Shown here: in pieces, positions 1 through 7,009 of the stretch
Layout of the letters: the number at the start of each line of letters is the position of its first letter
Position numbering within the stretch: the stretch's first letter is position 1
Assembly (NCBI GenBank): GCA_030597435.1
Contig: JAUVRV010000077.1
Location: 1-9,164, forward strand
Direction of reading: 5' to 3'
Source: Gemmatimonadales bacterium
GTDB lineage: Bacteria; Gemmatimonadota; Gemmatimonadetes; Gemmatimonadales; GWC2-71-9
Length of the DNA: 9,164 nucleotides
Made by a program: the position numbers and the translations under genes
The notes under the pieces: model-generated
Told to the model about the DNA's origin: nothing
Database searches by the model: none
The model's input: only the letters and a program-made list of their open reading frames with translations

Positions 1-449
1 AGGGCGAAGACCGCCGCGTACGATCCACCACCACCGGCATTGGCTGCCCAGGTCGACAACCCAGCGGGCAACCTGAGCGGAATCACATCTAACATTACAA
101 GCGCAATAACCAGTAAGAGGTTCCCGAGCGCGAACCGGGCCCATGGGCTGGCGGCTACGGTTCCGAACAGGGAACCGGTCAATCCAGCCAGAAGACCCAT
201 CGTTGCGTACAGCAGTGCGAGTCCACTCACATAGGCAAGTGTGAGACGCACCGTCCGCCATCGACTTGGGTTCTCGCCGGCCGTTCCAGCTATGATCCCG
301 GCAGTTATCGGGATCATTGGGTAGATGCAGGGTGTGAGGCTGGTCAGGACGCCGGCACCGAACAGTGTGGCCAATGCAGCGACTGGGTTGTGGTCCAGTG
401 CCCCCGTGAGTCCGGATTGTAGAGCGAGCAATGCTGTCATGTCGTCCAT
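1..449 (-). CDS. DsbD/CcdA-family transmembrane thiol-disulfide electron transporter, N-terminal part (cut by the window edge)
   Basis: Reading leftward from an ATG at 449, an open frame of 149 codons runs off the left edge without a stop. Residues about 22-55 form a hydrophobic helix containing TPCIYPMIP (39-47), which closely matches the first-helix motif of the DsbD/CcdA transmembrane domain; C41 would be the first redox cysteine. Further hydrophobic stretches lie at about 67-90 and 106-124. The family moves reducing equivalents across the inner membrane through a cysteine pair to periplasmic thioredoxin-like partners, for example in cytochrome c maturation. The second cysteine, and any C-terminal thioredoxin domain, lie outside the window. 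There is no N-terminal periplasmic domain before the first helix, so it is closer to CcdA or a short DsbD than to full E. coli DsbD. No clear Shine-Dalgarno precedes the ATG; M4 (440) is an alternative start. It is the last visible gene of the minus-strand operon, 85 nt after the lipoprotein stop. Confidence 0.85.
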   Translation of the reverse strand, partial: MDDMTALLALQSGLTGALDHNPVAALATLFGAGVLTSLTPCIYPMIPITAGIIAGTAGENPSRWRTVRLTLAYVSGLALLYATMGLLAGLTGSLFGTVAASPWARFALGNLLLVIALVMLDVIPLRLPAGLSTWAANAGGGGSYAAVFA

Positions 450-534
450 GATAGCACTATGAGTCTGAGTCGGCCAACGGACGGCGCTGGGCCGGGGCGT
501 GTCCTGCCTCGGTTGCCCCTCCTGGCCTTCCTAG

Positions 535-1368
535 CTACTCAACAAACCCAACTAGCCTCTGCAGCAGCTGCGCCTGATCCGCGGCACCCGAGACACCCAT
601 GACTCCACGATCGGTCTGTGTGACCCCCACCAGGCCTCGGTAGGGGATCTCTCTGTACAGAACCGTCAGTCCATTGTGCTCCAAGGATTCCCAATCGGCA
701 GACAGGGCATTCCAGACGGAAGTGCCGCTGGCCGGTAGTATCACGAATCCCTGCCAGGGTTCGTCGCCTGCGCCACTGTATTCGGCGTAGAGGCAATCGG
801 TTAGTTCCGTGAGTCCCAGGAACCCTTCACTCTGATATCCTGCACTGCCAGTGACCTTTCCAGCCTCAGGCAGCAGGTCGAGTTCACTCGGATAGCGTGT
901 TTCGCCCGGTAACGCACTCGCCAGGGATTCGAGTAGTTCGCGTCCGATCGACTCCGTCAGCTCACCCTCGATGGCGTTCACTTTGACGTAAGTGGCACCC
1001 TTGAGCAACAATGCCTGGTATGGTGGTGACACCAGCGCCTCGACCGCTCCGGGCAATGGCTCTCCCGAGCCAGAACTCTCACGGTTGTAGACCCCAAAGG
1101 CGTTGAGTGGTGAGCCCATGTCGTAAAGGTCCACCGTCACGACGACATCACCCGAAGACAAATCAGTTGTCCGGCAAGTCTGTACGTCGTACTCAACAAA
1201 GAGTTCCGCGGCCCCGTTGATGTATTCCCAGAGGTTGTCGACGTCGTAGATGAGCACATCACTCTCCTGCGTCCAACCTTCGACTTCTGGGAAATCTGAT
1301 TCTCCACCGGAACAGGATAGCAGCGCGACGATGGCTGCCGCCGCCGTGAATGACAACATCCGTTTCAT
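535..1368 (-). CDS. Predicted lipoprotein of unknown function (YINGAAE / DMGSP family, copy 1)
   Basis: This is a 277-residue protein with a lipoprotein signal peptide: K2-R3, a hydrophobic core at 5-17 and a lipobox LLSC with the acylated cysteine at C19. Residue 20 is Ser, so sorting to the outer membrane is likely if enterobacterial rules apply. Distinctive motifs are EVEGW (28-32), EYINGAAE (48-55) and LYDMGSP..AFGVY (81-94). The second lipoprotein in this window (7925-8851) shares them in the same order, so the two are paralogues. From memory the pattern resembles a family catalogued as DUF6599; I could not verify this. No catalytic motif is recognisable. The frame could open upstream at a GTG (1383), but the ATG at 1368 has GGGAG 8 nt before it and begins directly at the signal peptide. 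It lies 33 nt after AKR-B and 85 nt before the DsbD-like gene, in one operon. The function is not known. Confidence 0.85.
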   Translation of the reverse strand: MKRMLSFTAAAAIVALLSCSGGESDFPEVEGWTQESDVLIYDVDNLWEYINGAAELFVEYDVQTCRTTDLSSGDVVVTVDLYDMGSPLNAFGVYNRESSGSGEPLPGAVEALVSPPYQALLLKGATYVKVNAIEGELTESIGRELLESLASALPGETRYPSELDLLPEAGKVTGSAGYQSEGFLGLTELTDCLYAEYSGAGDEPWQGFVILPASGTSVWNALSADWESLEHNGLTVLYREIPYRGLVGVTQTDRGVMGVSGAADQAQLLQRLVGFVE

Positions 1369-1376
1369 TGTTTGTA

Positions 1377-1381
1377 CTCCC
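1377..1381 (-). promoter_or_regulatory. Shine-Dalgarno GGGAG that sets the lipoprotein start
   Basis: On the minus strand GGGAG lies 8 nt upstream of the ATG at 1368. The longer reading frame would begin with a GTG that overlaps this site, so the shorter start is preferred. Confidence 0.6.
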
Positions 1382-1401
1382 ACTTCAGTCCGTTAATTCG
1401 A

Positions 1402-2799
1402 TTATGCCAATGTCCGCAGGTCATGCACCTGGAACAGCTTTGGTTGTATGTCGATGCCGTACGGACATGCACCGGCGCAATCACCTCGACAGTCACGGCA
1501 GGGGGATGCGTCATTGCCGCTCAATTCGGCATACAGCTCCATGGATGCCTTTTCGCGGCCTTGGCCTTCATAATAGTAGGCGTAACGCATGATCGTGCTG
1601 ACGGGTACGCCATGCGGACAGCTCCCACCACACTCGGTACAACCATGACGACAGTATTGGTCGTTGAGGGCGAACTTACAGTCCTGCAGCATCTGCAGCT
1701 CCGCCGAACCTAGTTCTGTGCCGGATAGCGGCACCACCTTATCAATGAGATCGAAGTTGGTGAATGCGACGCATGCGGTATGCATGTCCGTGTTCTGCAG
1801 TACCCAGTGAATGCTGCCAAGTCGTAGTTGTTCTTCTGTCTGCAGGCCGCATTGCTCGACGAAGGAACGGGTCTTGTCGTAGAGGTCTTTCTGTCTTGTC
1901 GCTTGGGCCTGAAGTCGCTCCAATGCTTGTTCGCGAGTTTGGTCCCGGACCATGAAGAGCTTGACGTATCGCTCCTGTTGCTCTGTGAGGTTGTCGGGAT
2001 CCACTGGGTCGTGATGCAGGACACCTGGTGACGTCTTCATCGCAGTGGTGCCTACGTTATTGGTCTTAGCGGCGGCAATGATCCGGTCGGACTCCTCATG
2101 ATTCATGAAGTTGTAGACCAGCAGTAACACGTCAAAACGACCGTCCTCGGCGGCAGCAGACAAAACGTCACCCATGCTTGGGCCAGACGGGTCGCGCGGC
2201 CCATGATACGTGCAACCAGTGAAACGAACGCGGCCCTCTGCCTTGAGCTGAGCCATGGCCTCGTGATACCCCGGCTGGCTGAGTGCTTCGATGGACGAGA
2301 CTGCGTGTATCGAGTATGAATCGACGTAGGCGGTCTGGAGACGTTCCAGACTCTTGCGAACCCGCTCCACCACCTGCTCTGAGGTATCATCGGCGCCAAC
2401 CCGTCCCTTGGTAGCGACAAAGATCTTGTCGCGTTCCATATGCTACATGGCTTCGCCGATCGCGCTCTCTGCGGCACCGCGACCGTAACCCTCGGCGGTG
2501 TCGAAGTAATTCACGCCCTTGTCGTATGCATATCGGACTACGGCGGACTCTCGTAACGGCACACTGCCCATGCCGACGTCGGATACCCGCCAGCCGGTGC
2601 GGCCAAGGGTGCGATACGCCTGGACCTGGGCACCCTGACGCGGCCGCGTGGGGAACATGTTCATCACAGGACTTGCGGCCACCGGTCTTGCGTCACTCCC
2701 CAACGCAGCACCTCCAGCCAACGCTGCACCACCGAACTGCATGAACTTTCTGCGAGAGATCTTGCCGTTGTCGCCGTCAGCTCGAGAATCTTTCTTCAT
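1402..2799 (-). pseudogene. Tat-exported aldo/keto reductase with two Fe-S motifs (AKR-B), interrupted by an in-frame TAG
   Basis: Start ATG 2799 has AGGAG 7 nt upstream. The first 118 codons give a Tat signal (SRRKFMQ, 15-21), the segment YRTLGRTGW (62-70) and catalytic D100 and Y105. Codon 119 is TAG. The same frame continues for 346 codons (CAT, then ATG at 2439) to TAA at 1402-1404. Counting TAG as one residue, the rest of the tetrad falls at K131 and H165, with Y-to-K spacing of 26, identical to AKR-A. The C-terminus carries C-x3-C-x2-C-x3-C (CRHGCTECGGSC) and C-x2-C-x3-C-x3-C (CRDCRGDCAGAC), probably two 4Fe-4S clusters. The stop separates D/Y from K/H and all cluster cysteines, so neither fragment alone is a complete enzyme. 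Explanations are a recent nonsense mutation, a sequencing error, or termination-reinitiation giving two chains. The rest of the frame is well conserved, so any inactivation must be young. The gene follows AKR-A by 51 nt. Confidence 0.85.
2443..2445 (-). other. Premature in-frame amber (TAG) codon in AKR-B
   Basis: Minus-strand codons read GCC ATG TAG CAT ATG GAA. The TAG aligns with N105 of AKR-A, at the surface turn after the AIGEA helix. Translation could restart at the ATG one codon later (2439), but no good Shine-Dalgarno lies before it. TAG is the ordinary terminator of five other genes here, so code reassignment is unlikely. Confidence 0.9.
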
Positions 2800-2806
2800 G
2801 GCGCAG

Positions 2807-2811
2807 CTCCT
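2807..2811 (-). promoter_or_regulatory. Shine-Dalgarno AGGAG that sets the AKR-B start
   Basis: AGGAG on the minus strand lies 7 nt before the ATG at 2799. The frame could open at an ATG at 2829, but that would add ten residues before the Tat signal and place this site inside the coding region, so 2799 is preferred. Confidence 0.65.
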
Positions 2812-2850
2812 ATTAGCTAGCGTTGTCATGCGGTCACGGATGTTGCCGGC

Positions 2851-4182
2851 CTATGCCAGGACCAGATTGTCGTGCGCGTGTACCAGTAAGCTACGGACCG
2901 GGACGCCGTGAGGACACGCCGTCTCACAATGGCCGGGGCAGTCGAGACAGCTGCTTGCCCTGGCCGTACCGAGGTTGGCGTATTTCTGCATGGCATGCTT
3001 CTCTCGGTTATGGCCTTCAAAATAGTGACTGTATCGCATGATTGTGTTGACGGGTACGTGGTTCGTACAGGAGGACTCACAAGTTCCGCAGGCGTGGCGG
3101 CAGTAGTACCGTCCCAGCAGCTTGTCGTAGTTGTCGAGCATAGAGTCGTCCTCATCAGTGAGCTTCTCACATGACAGGCCGACGTAGGTGTTGAGCGCGT
3201 CAAACGTATTGATGCTCGGACAGACCGAGTGGACGTCGGGATTGCTGAGTACGAACTTGATTGCTGCCGCCCGTGCTTGTGCCTCCGATTGTATCCCGTA
3301 TCGCTGCTTGAACTCCTCCGCCCTGGCGACGTACGATTCGTAGTCTCGAGCCATCCGGCTGCGCGTTTCGGAGATCTCGCGATTCCTCGCCCGCGATTGC
3401 TCGAGCGACTCCTCGATTCTGGCATACAGGTTGATGGGATCGGTCTTCATCAAGGTTACGCCCATGTTCTTGGACTTGCACATCTGGATGATGCGCTCAC
3501 CCTGCTCCTTCTGGAGGAAGTTATACACGAACAGGGCCACGTCGAACCTGCCGTCTTCAACCGCGGCGCCGATCACATCCTCCATGGCCACTTCGGTACG
3601 GCCCCACCACGATTGCTGCCTGCCGTGATTGGACAGGCCCAGGAACTGGACTCTTCCCTCAGCCTTCAACTCCTCAAAAGCCGCATGGAATGCCTCATGT
3701 TTCACCTGTTCGATTTGCGGTGTCATGTGAATCATGAGACAGTCGGCGTAGTCGGTTTGCAGTCGTTCCAGACACTTGTGGAATCGTTGCTTGAGCTGCT
3801 CCTTTGTGGAACCGCCACACGATATGTTGAGCTTGGTCGTCAAGAACACCGACTTGCGGTCCCGGCCATTGAGGGCCTCACCGATAGCTCGCTCTGACTG
3901 GCCGTTGACATAGTGCTCTCCCGTGTCGATGTAGTTGACACCCATGTCGAGAGCAACCTGCATCACGTTGGTATTGTTGAAGAACCCTGCGCCAAAGCCG
4001 ATGTCGGAGACTTTGAAGCCTGTGCGCCCGAGTGTGCGGTACTCGCGCACTTGGGGAGCCGTGCGCTGCAATGGTTGGGCGTCTAGATGTTTGGCTTTGT
4101 GGGAGAGTACTCCACCTCCTGCTACGGCGATTCCCGTGGACTTGAGGAATCTCCGACGACTGACGTGGTCCTGTGAACTCAT
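2851..4182 (-). CDS. Tat-exported aldo/keto reductase with two C-terminal 4Fe-4S motifs (AKR-A)
   Basis: This intact 443-residue protein starts at ATG 4182, with GGGAG 6 nt upstream. The Tat signal SRRRFLK (8-14) precedes a weak hydrophobic stretch. The AKR barrel starts at YRTLGRTGF (48-56), and all four family catalytic residues are present: D86, Y91, K117 (in LTTK) and H152 (in MIHM). A charged helical insertion (about 254-296) follows the strand LMKT. The C-terminus holds C361-x3-C365-x2-C368-x3-C372 and C412-x2-C415-x3-C419-x3-C423, probably two 4Fe-4S clusters. Classical AKRs are cytosolic NAD(P)H carbonyl reductases; Tat export implies folding with cofactor before transport. The usual cofactor-loop Gly-Thr/Ser near the C-terminus is replaced by S-I-N (323-325), so NADPH use is uncertain and the clusters may supply electrons instead (inference). 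It is the first gene of the minus-strand operon. The substrate is unknown. Confidence 0.9.
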   Translation of the reverse strand: MSSQDHVSRRRFLKSTGIAVAGGGVLSHKAKHLDAQPLQRTAPQVREYRTLGRTGFKVSDIGFGAGFFNNTNVMQVALDMGVNYIDTGEHYVNGQSERAIGEALNGRDRKSVFLTTKLNISCGGSTKEQLKQRFHKCLERLQTDYADCLMIHMTPQIEQVKHEAFHAAFEELKAEGRVQFLGLSNHGRQQSWWGRTEVAMEDVIGAAVEDGRFDVALFVYNFLQKEQGERIIQMCKSKNMGVTLMKTDPINLYARIEESLEQSRARNREISETRSRMARDYESYVARAEEFKQRYGIQSEAQARAAAIKFVLSNPDVHSVCPSINTFDALNTYVGLSCEKLTDEDDSMLDNYDKLLGRYYCRHACGTCESSCTNHVPVNTIMRYSHYFEGHNREKHAMQKYANLGTARASSCLDCPGHCETACPHGVPVRSLLVHAHDNLVLA

Positions 4183-4221
4183 TGTGGTCTCCCGCTGACG
4201 CTGATTGTCAGTGCGTACTTC

Positions 4222-4239
4222 TCAGCAAGTTAATGCTGA
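4222..4239. repeat. Inverted repeat TCAGCA-N6-TGCTGA in the divergent intergenic region
   Basis: Perfect 6-bp arms flank AGTTAA, 40 nt upstream of the AKR-A start. It could be an operator half-site pair or a hairpin in the AKR-A leader. Arms this short can arise by chance. Confidence 0.4.
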
Positions 4240-4253
4240 TCGCTGACCGGTGC

Positions 4254-4268
4254 ACTCGGAAACCGAGT
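4254..4268. repeat. Inverted repeat ACTCGG-AAA-CCGAGT
   Basis: Perfect 6-bp arms are separated by AAA, in the middle of the 195-bp divergent spacer. No T-run follows, so an intrinsic terminator is unlikely; a regulator site or a small hairpin is possible. Confidence 0.4.
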
Positions 4269-4277
4269 TGTCACATC

Positions 4278-4301
4278 GTTCTTAAGGGCTCTCTAAAGAA
4301 C
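4278..4301. repeat. Inverted repeat GTTCTT-N12-AAGAAC
   Basis: Perfect 6-bp arms are separated by 12 nt, an arrangement typical of a dimeric regulator's binding site. It ends 14 nt before the candidate -35 box of the plus-strand operon, so it could be an activator site. Only the symmetry supports this. Confidence 0.35.
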
Positions 4302-4315
4302 TGTTCATAATTCGT

Positions 4316-4344
4316 TTGCTGCGCTTCTGCAGTCACTATATACT
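4316..4344 (+). promoter_or_regulatory. Candidate sigma-70-type promoter for the DUF362-polyferredoxin pair
   Basis: TATACT (4339-4344) matches the -10 consensus at five of six positions. TTGCTG lies 17 nt upstream (4316-4321) and matches only TTG of the -35 consensus. Transcription would start near 4351, leaving a leader of about 27 nt before ATG 4378. I found no equally convincing promoter for the opposite-facing AKR operon in this spacer. Confidence 0.4.
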
Positions 4345-4377
4345 GAGCATAACCAACAGCAGCGATAGCGACAGGAA

Positions 4378-5331
4378 ATGGAACGAAGAGATTTCCTCAA
4401 GAGAACCGGACCGGCGGTAGCTCTGGCGGCAGTCGCCGGCTCGACCGGCCTGGTGTTTCACAACCGCGAAACGACCCGACGCCGTACGGTCTTTGCCAAG
4501 TCGACCGATTTCGAGGTCCCTGCCGATCCGTCTCTGCCCATTCTCACGTCAGCCACAAATCCCGATCCTGTAGCGGCTTTGAACGCTGCGCTCGACGGTA
4601 TTGGTGGAATTGGGCGATTCGTACATGCGGGTGAACGTGTTGTCGTCAAGCCGAACGTTGGCTGGGATCGCACGCCCGCTCAGGGAGCAAACACGAATCC
4701 TGAACTCGTCAGTGAGATGGTCCGGCTCTGCTTGGGGGCTGGTGTGGCCGAGGTGATAGTCACTGACGTCAGCTGCAACGATCCACGACGTAGTTTTCTC
4801 CGCTCGGGTATCAGGGAGGCCGGCGAGGCGGCAGGTGCTCGGGTGATGCTTCCGCGTGCGGAGGATTTCGTGGAAGTGGATCTCGGTGGCAAGGTGCTGC
4901 GGCAATGGCAGGTATTGCGGCACTTCATTGAGACCGATCGCCTGATCAACATGCCAATCGTGAAGCAACACTCGTTGACTCGTAGCACCGTGGGAATGAA
5001 GAACCTGTACGGGATTCTCGGCGGCCGGCGCAACCGGTTGCACCAAGAGATAGACCAATCCATCGTGGATCTTGCTTCATTCGTCCGGCCGACGCTGACA
5101 GTCGTGGACGCGACGCGAGTGTTAGTCAGTGGCGGGCCCCAAGGTGGCTCGCTCGATGATGTGGTGATTGAGAACACGGTGATGTGCTCCACGGATCAGG
5201 TGGCCGCAGATGCAAGAGCGGTGGAGTTTCTGGGGTTAACCGGACAGCAGGTGGGCCATATAGTGCTTGCTGCACAATCAGGATTGGGCACACTAGACTT
5301 CCGCAATGCGGGTTTCAAAGAGATAGCGTGA
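4378..5331 (+). CDS. Tat-exported DUF362-domain protein (copy 1)
   Basis: This 317-residue protein begins with a Tat signal at its very N-terminus: ERRDFLK (2-8) and a hydrophobic core at 13-27, with probable cleavage near residue 40. The rest matches the DUF362 family. VVVKPNVGW (88-96) is its strand-loop motif. It is followed by a conserved Asn/His/Lys-rich middle (NMPIVKQH 191-198, GMKNLYGIL 206-214), VVDATRVLVSGGPQGG (242-257) and STDQVAADA (271-279). Many DUF362 proteins carry a ferredoxin domain; this one has none, but the next gene supplies many clusters. The biochemical activity of the family is not settled, so none is assigned. The start is fixed by the Tat motif, although AGGA lies only 1 nt before the ATG, closer than optimal. 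The polyferredoxin gene starts 16 nt after its TGA stop, which implies co-transcription and probably a shared redox task. Confidence 0.88.
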   Translation: MERRDFLKRTGPAVALAAVAGSTGLVFHNRETTRRRTVFAKSTDFEVPADPSLPILTSATNPDPVAALNAALDGIGGIGRFVHAGERVVVKPNVGWDRTPAQGANTNPELVSEMVRLCLGAGVAEVIVTDVSCNDPRRSFLRSGIREAGEAAGARVMLPRAEDFVEVDLGGKVLRQWQVLRHFIETDRLINMPIVKQHSLTRSTVGMKNLYGILGGRRNRLHQEIDQSIVDLASFVRPTLTVVDATRVLVSGGPQGGSLDDVVIENTVMCSTDQVAADARAVEFLGLTGQQVGHIVLAAQSGLGTLDFRNAGFKEIA

Positions 5332-5347
5332 CAACCACACAAGCCAC

Positions 5348-7009
5348 ATGACCATCCAGACTGTCAGGAACCTCCGCCGCACGTCTCAAGTAGTCTTCTT
5401 CCTCATCTTTTTCTGGCTGATACTGAAAACGTCGTTCGAGGTCGATTTGAGCCCGGCTGAGGCCTCCGACATAAGACTGCCGTATCCCGTCTCCATAGCG
5501 CTCGAACTCGATCCTCTTGCAGCCCTGATGACGCTGCTGGCGAGTGGCACGCTGTACAAGGGACTGCTCTGGTCGTTGGTGATCGTGATACCGACGATCT
5601 TCATGGGTCGGTTCTTCTGCGGTTGGATATGTCCGCTGGGAAGTCTGAATCATTGGTTGTCGGCATTCAAATCGGAACGCAAGTCGCGTCGCGGCAAGAA
5701 GCTGTTGGATTCCAACAGGTACAAGCCATATCAGCGTATCAAATACTACATCCTCTTCTTCTGCCTCGGTGCGGCGCTGCTGGGGAGCTTGCAGGCCGGA
5801 CTCCTCGATCCACTGCCGCTCCTCGCACGTTCGATCGGGACAGCCGTGTTGCCGACACTGCACACTGCCGCGTTGGCATTAGCGGCCGCCACGCGGGATA
5901 CGGGAATCGGGCCGTTAGCTGCGGTGGGTCAGGGCCTGTACGATGTGTTGGCGGCGACGCTACTCCCGTTCCGCCAGGCCCACTTTCACGGCGTCGTGTT
6001 GATGGGTGCTGTTTTCGGACTGATCTTGCTGATGAACCGGGTGTACACGCGCTTCTGGTGTCGCGGGATATGCCCGCTGGGCGCATTGCTGGGTGTGTTC
6101 TCTCGCTGGGCAATATTTGGTCTGCACAAGGACGACAAGGCGTGCAGTGGCTGCAACAAATGTCTTCTCGCCTGTCAGGGTGCGGACAACCCTGAGGGTG
6201 GCACCCAGTGGCGCCAGGCTGAATGCCACATGTGCCTCAACTGCCAGGCGGCCTGCCCAGAGGGTGCTCTCCAGTTCAAGTTCTTTCCTGCCAAGGTCAG
6301 TACGAAGACCAATCCAGCTGGGACAGCGAAGGTCGACATCTCGCGCCGCAAGCTGGTTGCGTCAGTGATCGGCGGGGTGGCTGCAGTGCCGCTATTCCGC
6401 TCTGGTGACGCACACGAGGTGAATCGTTCGCCGCTCGTGATACGGCCGCCGGGTTCGCTGGACGAGGAAGCGTTCCTGAGTAGGTGTATCAGGTGTGGCC
6501 AGTGCATGCGGGTGTGTCCCAACAATGCACTGCACCCGACGCTACTCGAGTCCGGGATAGAAGGGCTGTGGACCCCGTTCCTCATTGCCCAGATAGGTTA
6601 CTGTGAGCCTACCTGCACGCTGTGCGGCCAGGTCTGTCCCACCGGTGCCATAGAGGAGCTGACCTTCGCCCAGAAAGTGGGCGACGAACAGACGCCGCCA
6701 ATGCGGATAGGCACCGCCTTTTTCGACCGAGGCCGCTGTCTCCCGTGGGCCATGGCCACTCCGTGCATCGTTTGTGAGGAGTGGTGCCCGACCTCACCCA
6801 AAGCGATATACCTGCAAGAAGAGGTAGTGCTCGACAGAGAGGGCAGGGAAGTGACGGTCCAGCGTCCGCACGTCGATCCGGCGCTCTGCACTGGCTGCGG
6901 TGCCTGTGAATACGCCTGTCCGGTGTTCGATCGCAAGGCGGTCTACGTCACGTCGGTTGGCGAGTCCCGCTCGGAGGAGAATCAGATCTTGTTGGAGAGG
7001 CAGGTCTAG
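5348..7009 (+). CDS. NapH/NapG-like membrane polyferredoxin fusion (about six 4Fe-4S motifs)
   Basis: A 553-residue protein. The N-terminal half resembles NapH: hydrophobic helices at about 13-27, 69-87, 132-150 and 213-229, perhaps also 166-182. It has the paired motifs FCGWICPLG (C91, C95) and WCRGICPLG (C238, C242), then two ferredoxin clusters (C266/269/272/276 and C293/296/299/303). At 332-350 SRRKLVA plus a hydrophobic run looks like the Tat signal that starts separate NapG proteins. The C-terminal half resembles NapG, with clusters C380/383/386/390, C419/423/426/430, C464 with C473/476/480, and C514/517/520/524. NapH-NapG pairs oxidise quinol and pass electrons to periplasmic reductases; a similar role here is inference, and no nitrate reductase gene is visible. 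If the internal segment crosses the membrane, two clusters face the cytoplasm and four the periplasm. No clear Shine-Dalgarno precedes the ATG, so coupling to the upstream gene is possible. Confidence 0.9.
   Translation: MTIQTVRNLRRTSQVVFFLIFFWLILKTSFEVDLSPAEASDIRLPYPVSIALELDPLAALMTLLASGTLYKGLLWSLVIVIPTIFMGRFFCGWICPLGSLNHWLSAFKSERKSRRGKKLLDSNRYKPYQRIKYYILFFCLGAALLGSLQAGLLDPLPLLARSIGTAVLPTLHTAALALAAATRDTGIGPLAAVGQGLYDVLAATLLPFRQAHFHGVVLMGAVFGLILLMNRVYTRFWCRGICPLGALLGVFSRWAIFGLHKDDKACSGCNKCLLACQGADNPEGGTQWRQAECHMCLNCQAACPEGALQFKFFPAKVSTKTNPAGTAKVDISRRKLVASVIGGVAAVPLFRSGDAHEVNRSPLVIRPPGSLDEEAFLSRCIRCGQCMRVCPNNALHPTLLESGIEGLWTPFLIAQIGYCEPTCTLCGQVCPTGAIEELTFAQKVGDEQTPPMRIGTAFFDRGRCLPWAMATPCIVCEEWCPTSPKAIYLQEEVVLDREGREVTVQRPHVDPALCTGCGACEYACPVFDRKAVYVTSVGESRSEENQILLERQV
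7006..7009. other. Shared CTAG: overlapping stop codons of convergent genes
   Basis: The plus-strand polyferredoxin ends with TAG at 7007-7009, and the minus-strand DUF362 gene ends with TAG at 7008-7006. The palindrome CTAG serves both. No terminator can fit between the genes, so each transcript must run antisense into the other or end inside it. Confidence 0.9.

Noticed and set aside
40..234. Plus-strand open frame of 64 codons
   Set aside because: It is antisense to the DsbD-like membrane protein, whose conserved TPCIYPMIP motif fixes the minus strand as coding.
2443..2445. TAG in AKR-B as pyrrolysine or as a reassigned sense codon
   Set aside because: TAG ends five other genes in the window, Fe-S aldo/keto reductases are not a known pyrrolysine family, and the site is a variable surface turn. 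Mutation, error or reinitiation are simpler.
2826..3425. Minus-strand open frame of 199 codons
   Set aside because: It is an alternative frame of AKR-A; its translation is Ser/Arg/Thr-rich low-complexity with no motif.
3229..3897. Plus-strand open frame of 222 codons
   Set aside because: It lies wholly inside AKR-A on the opposite strand, has no ribosome site or family motif, and is explained by codon bias of the real gene.
4254..4268. ACTCGG-AAA-CCGAGT as an intrinsic terminator
   Set aside because: The stem is short, no T-run follows on either strand, and it lies between divergent gene starts, where a terminator is not expected.
5315..5863. Minus-strand open frame of 182 codons
   Set aside because: It is antisense to the NapH-like region; the hydrophobic helices and CGWICP motif on the plus strand are clearly the coding version.
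5348..7009. Evidence for a periplasmic nitrate reductase (nap) operon
   Set aside because: Only NapG/H-like electron-transfer parts are present; there is no molybdopterin reductase or cytochrome gene, and this polyferredoxin type serves many reductases.
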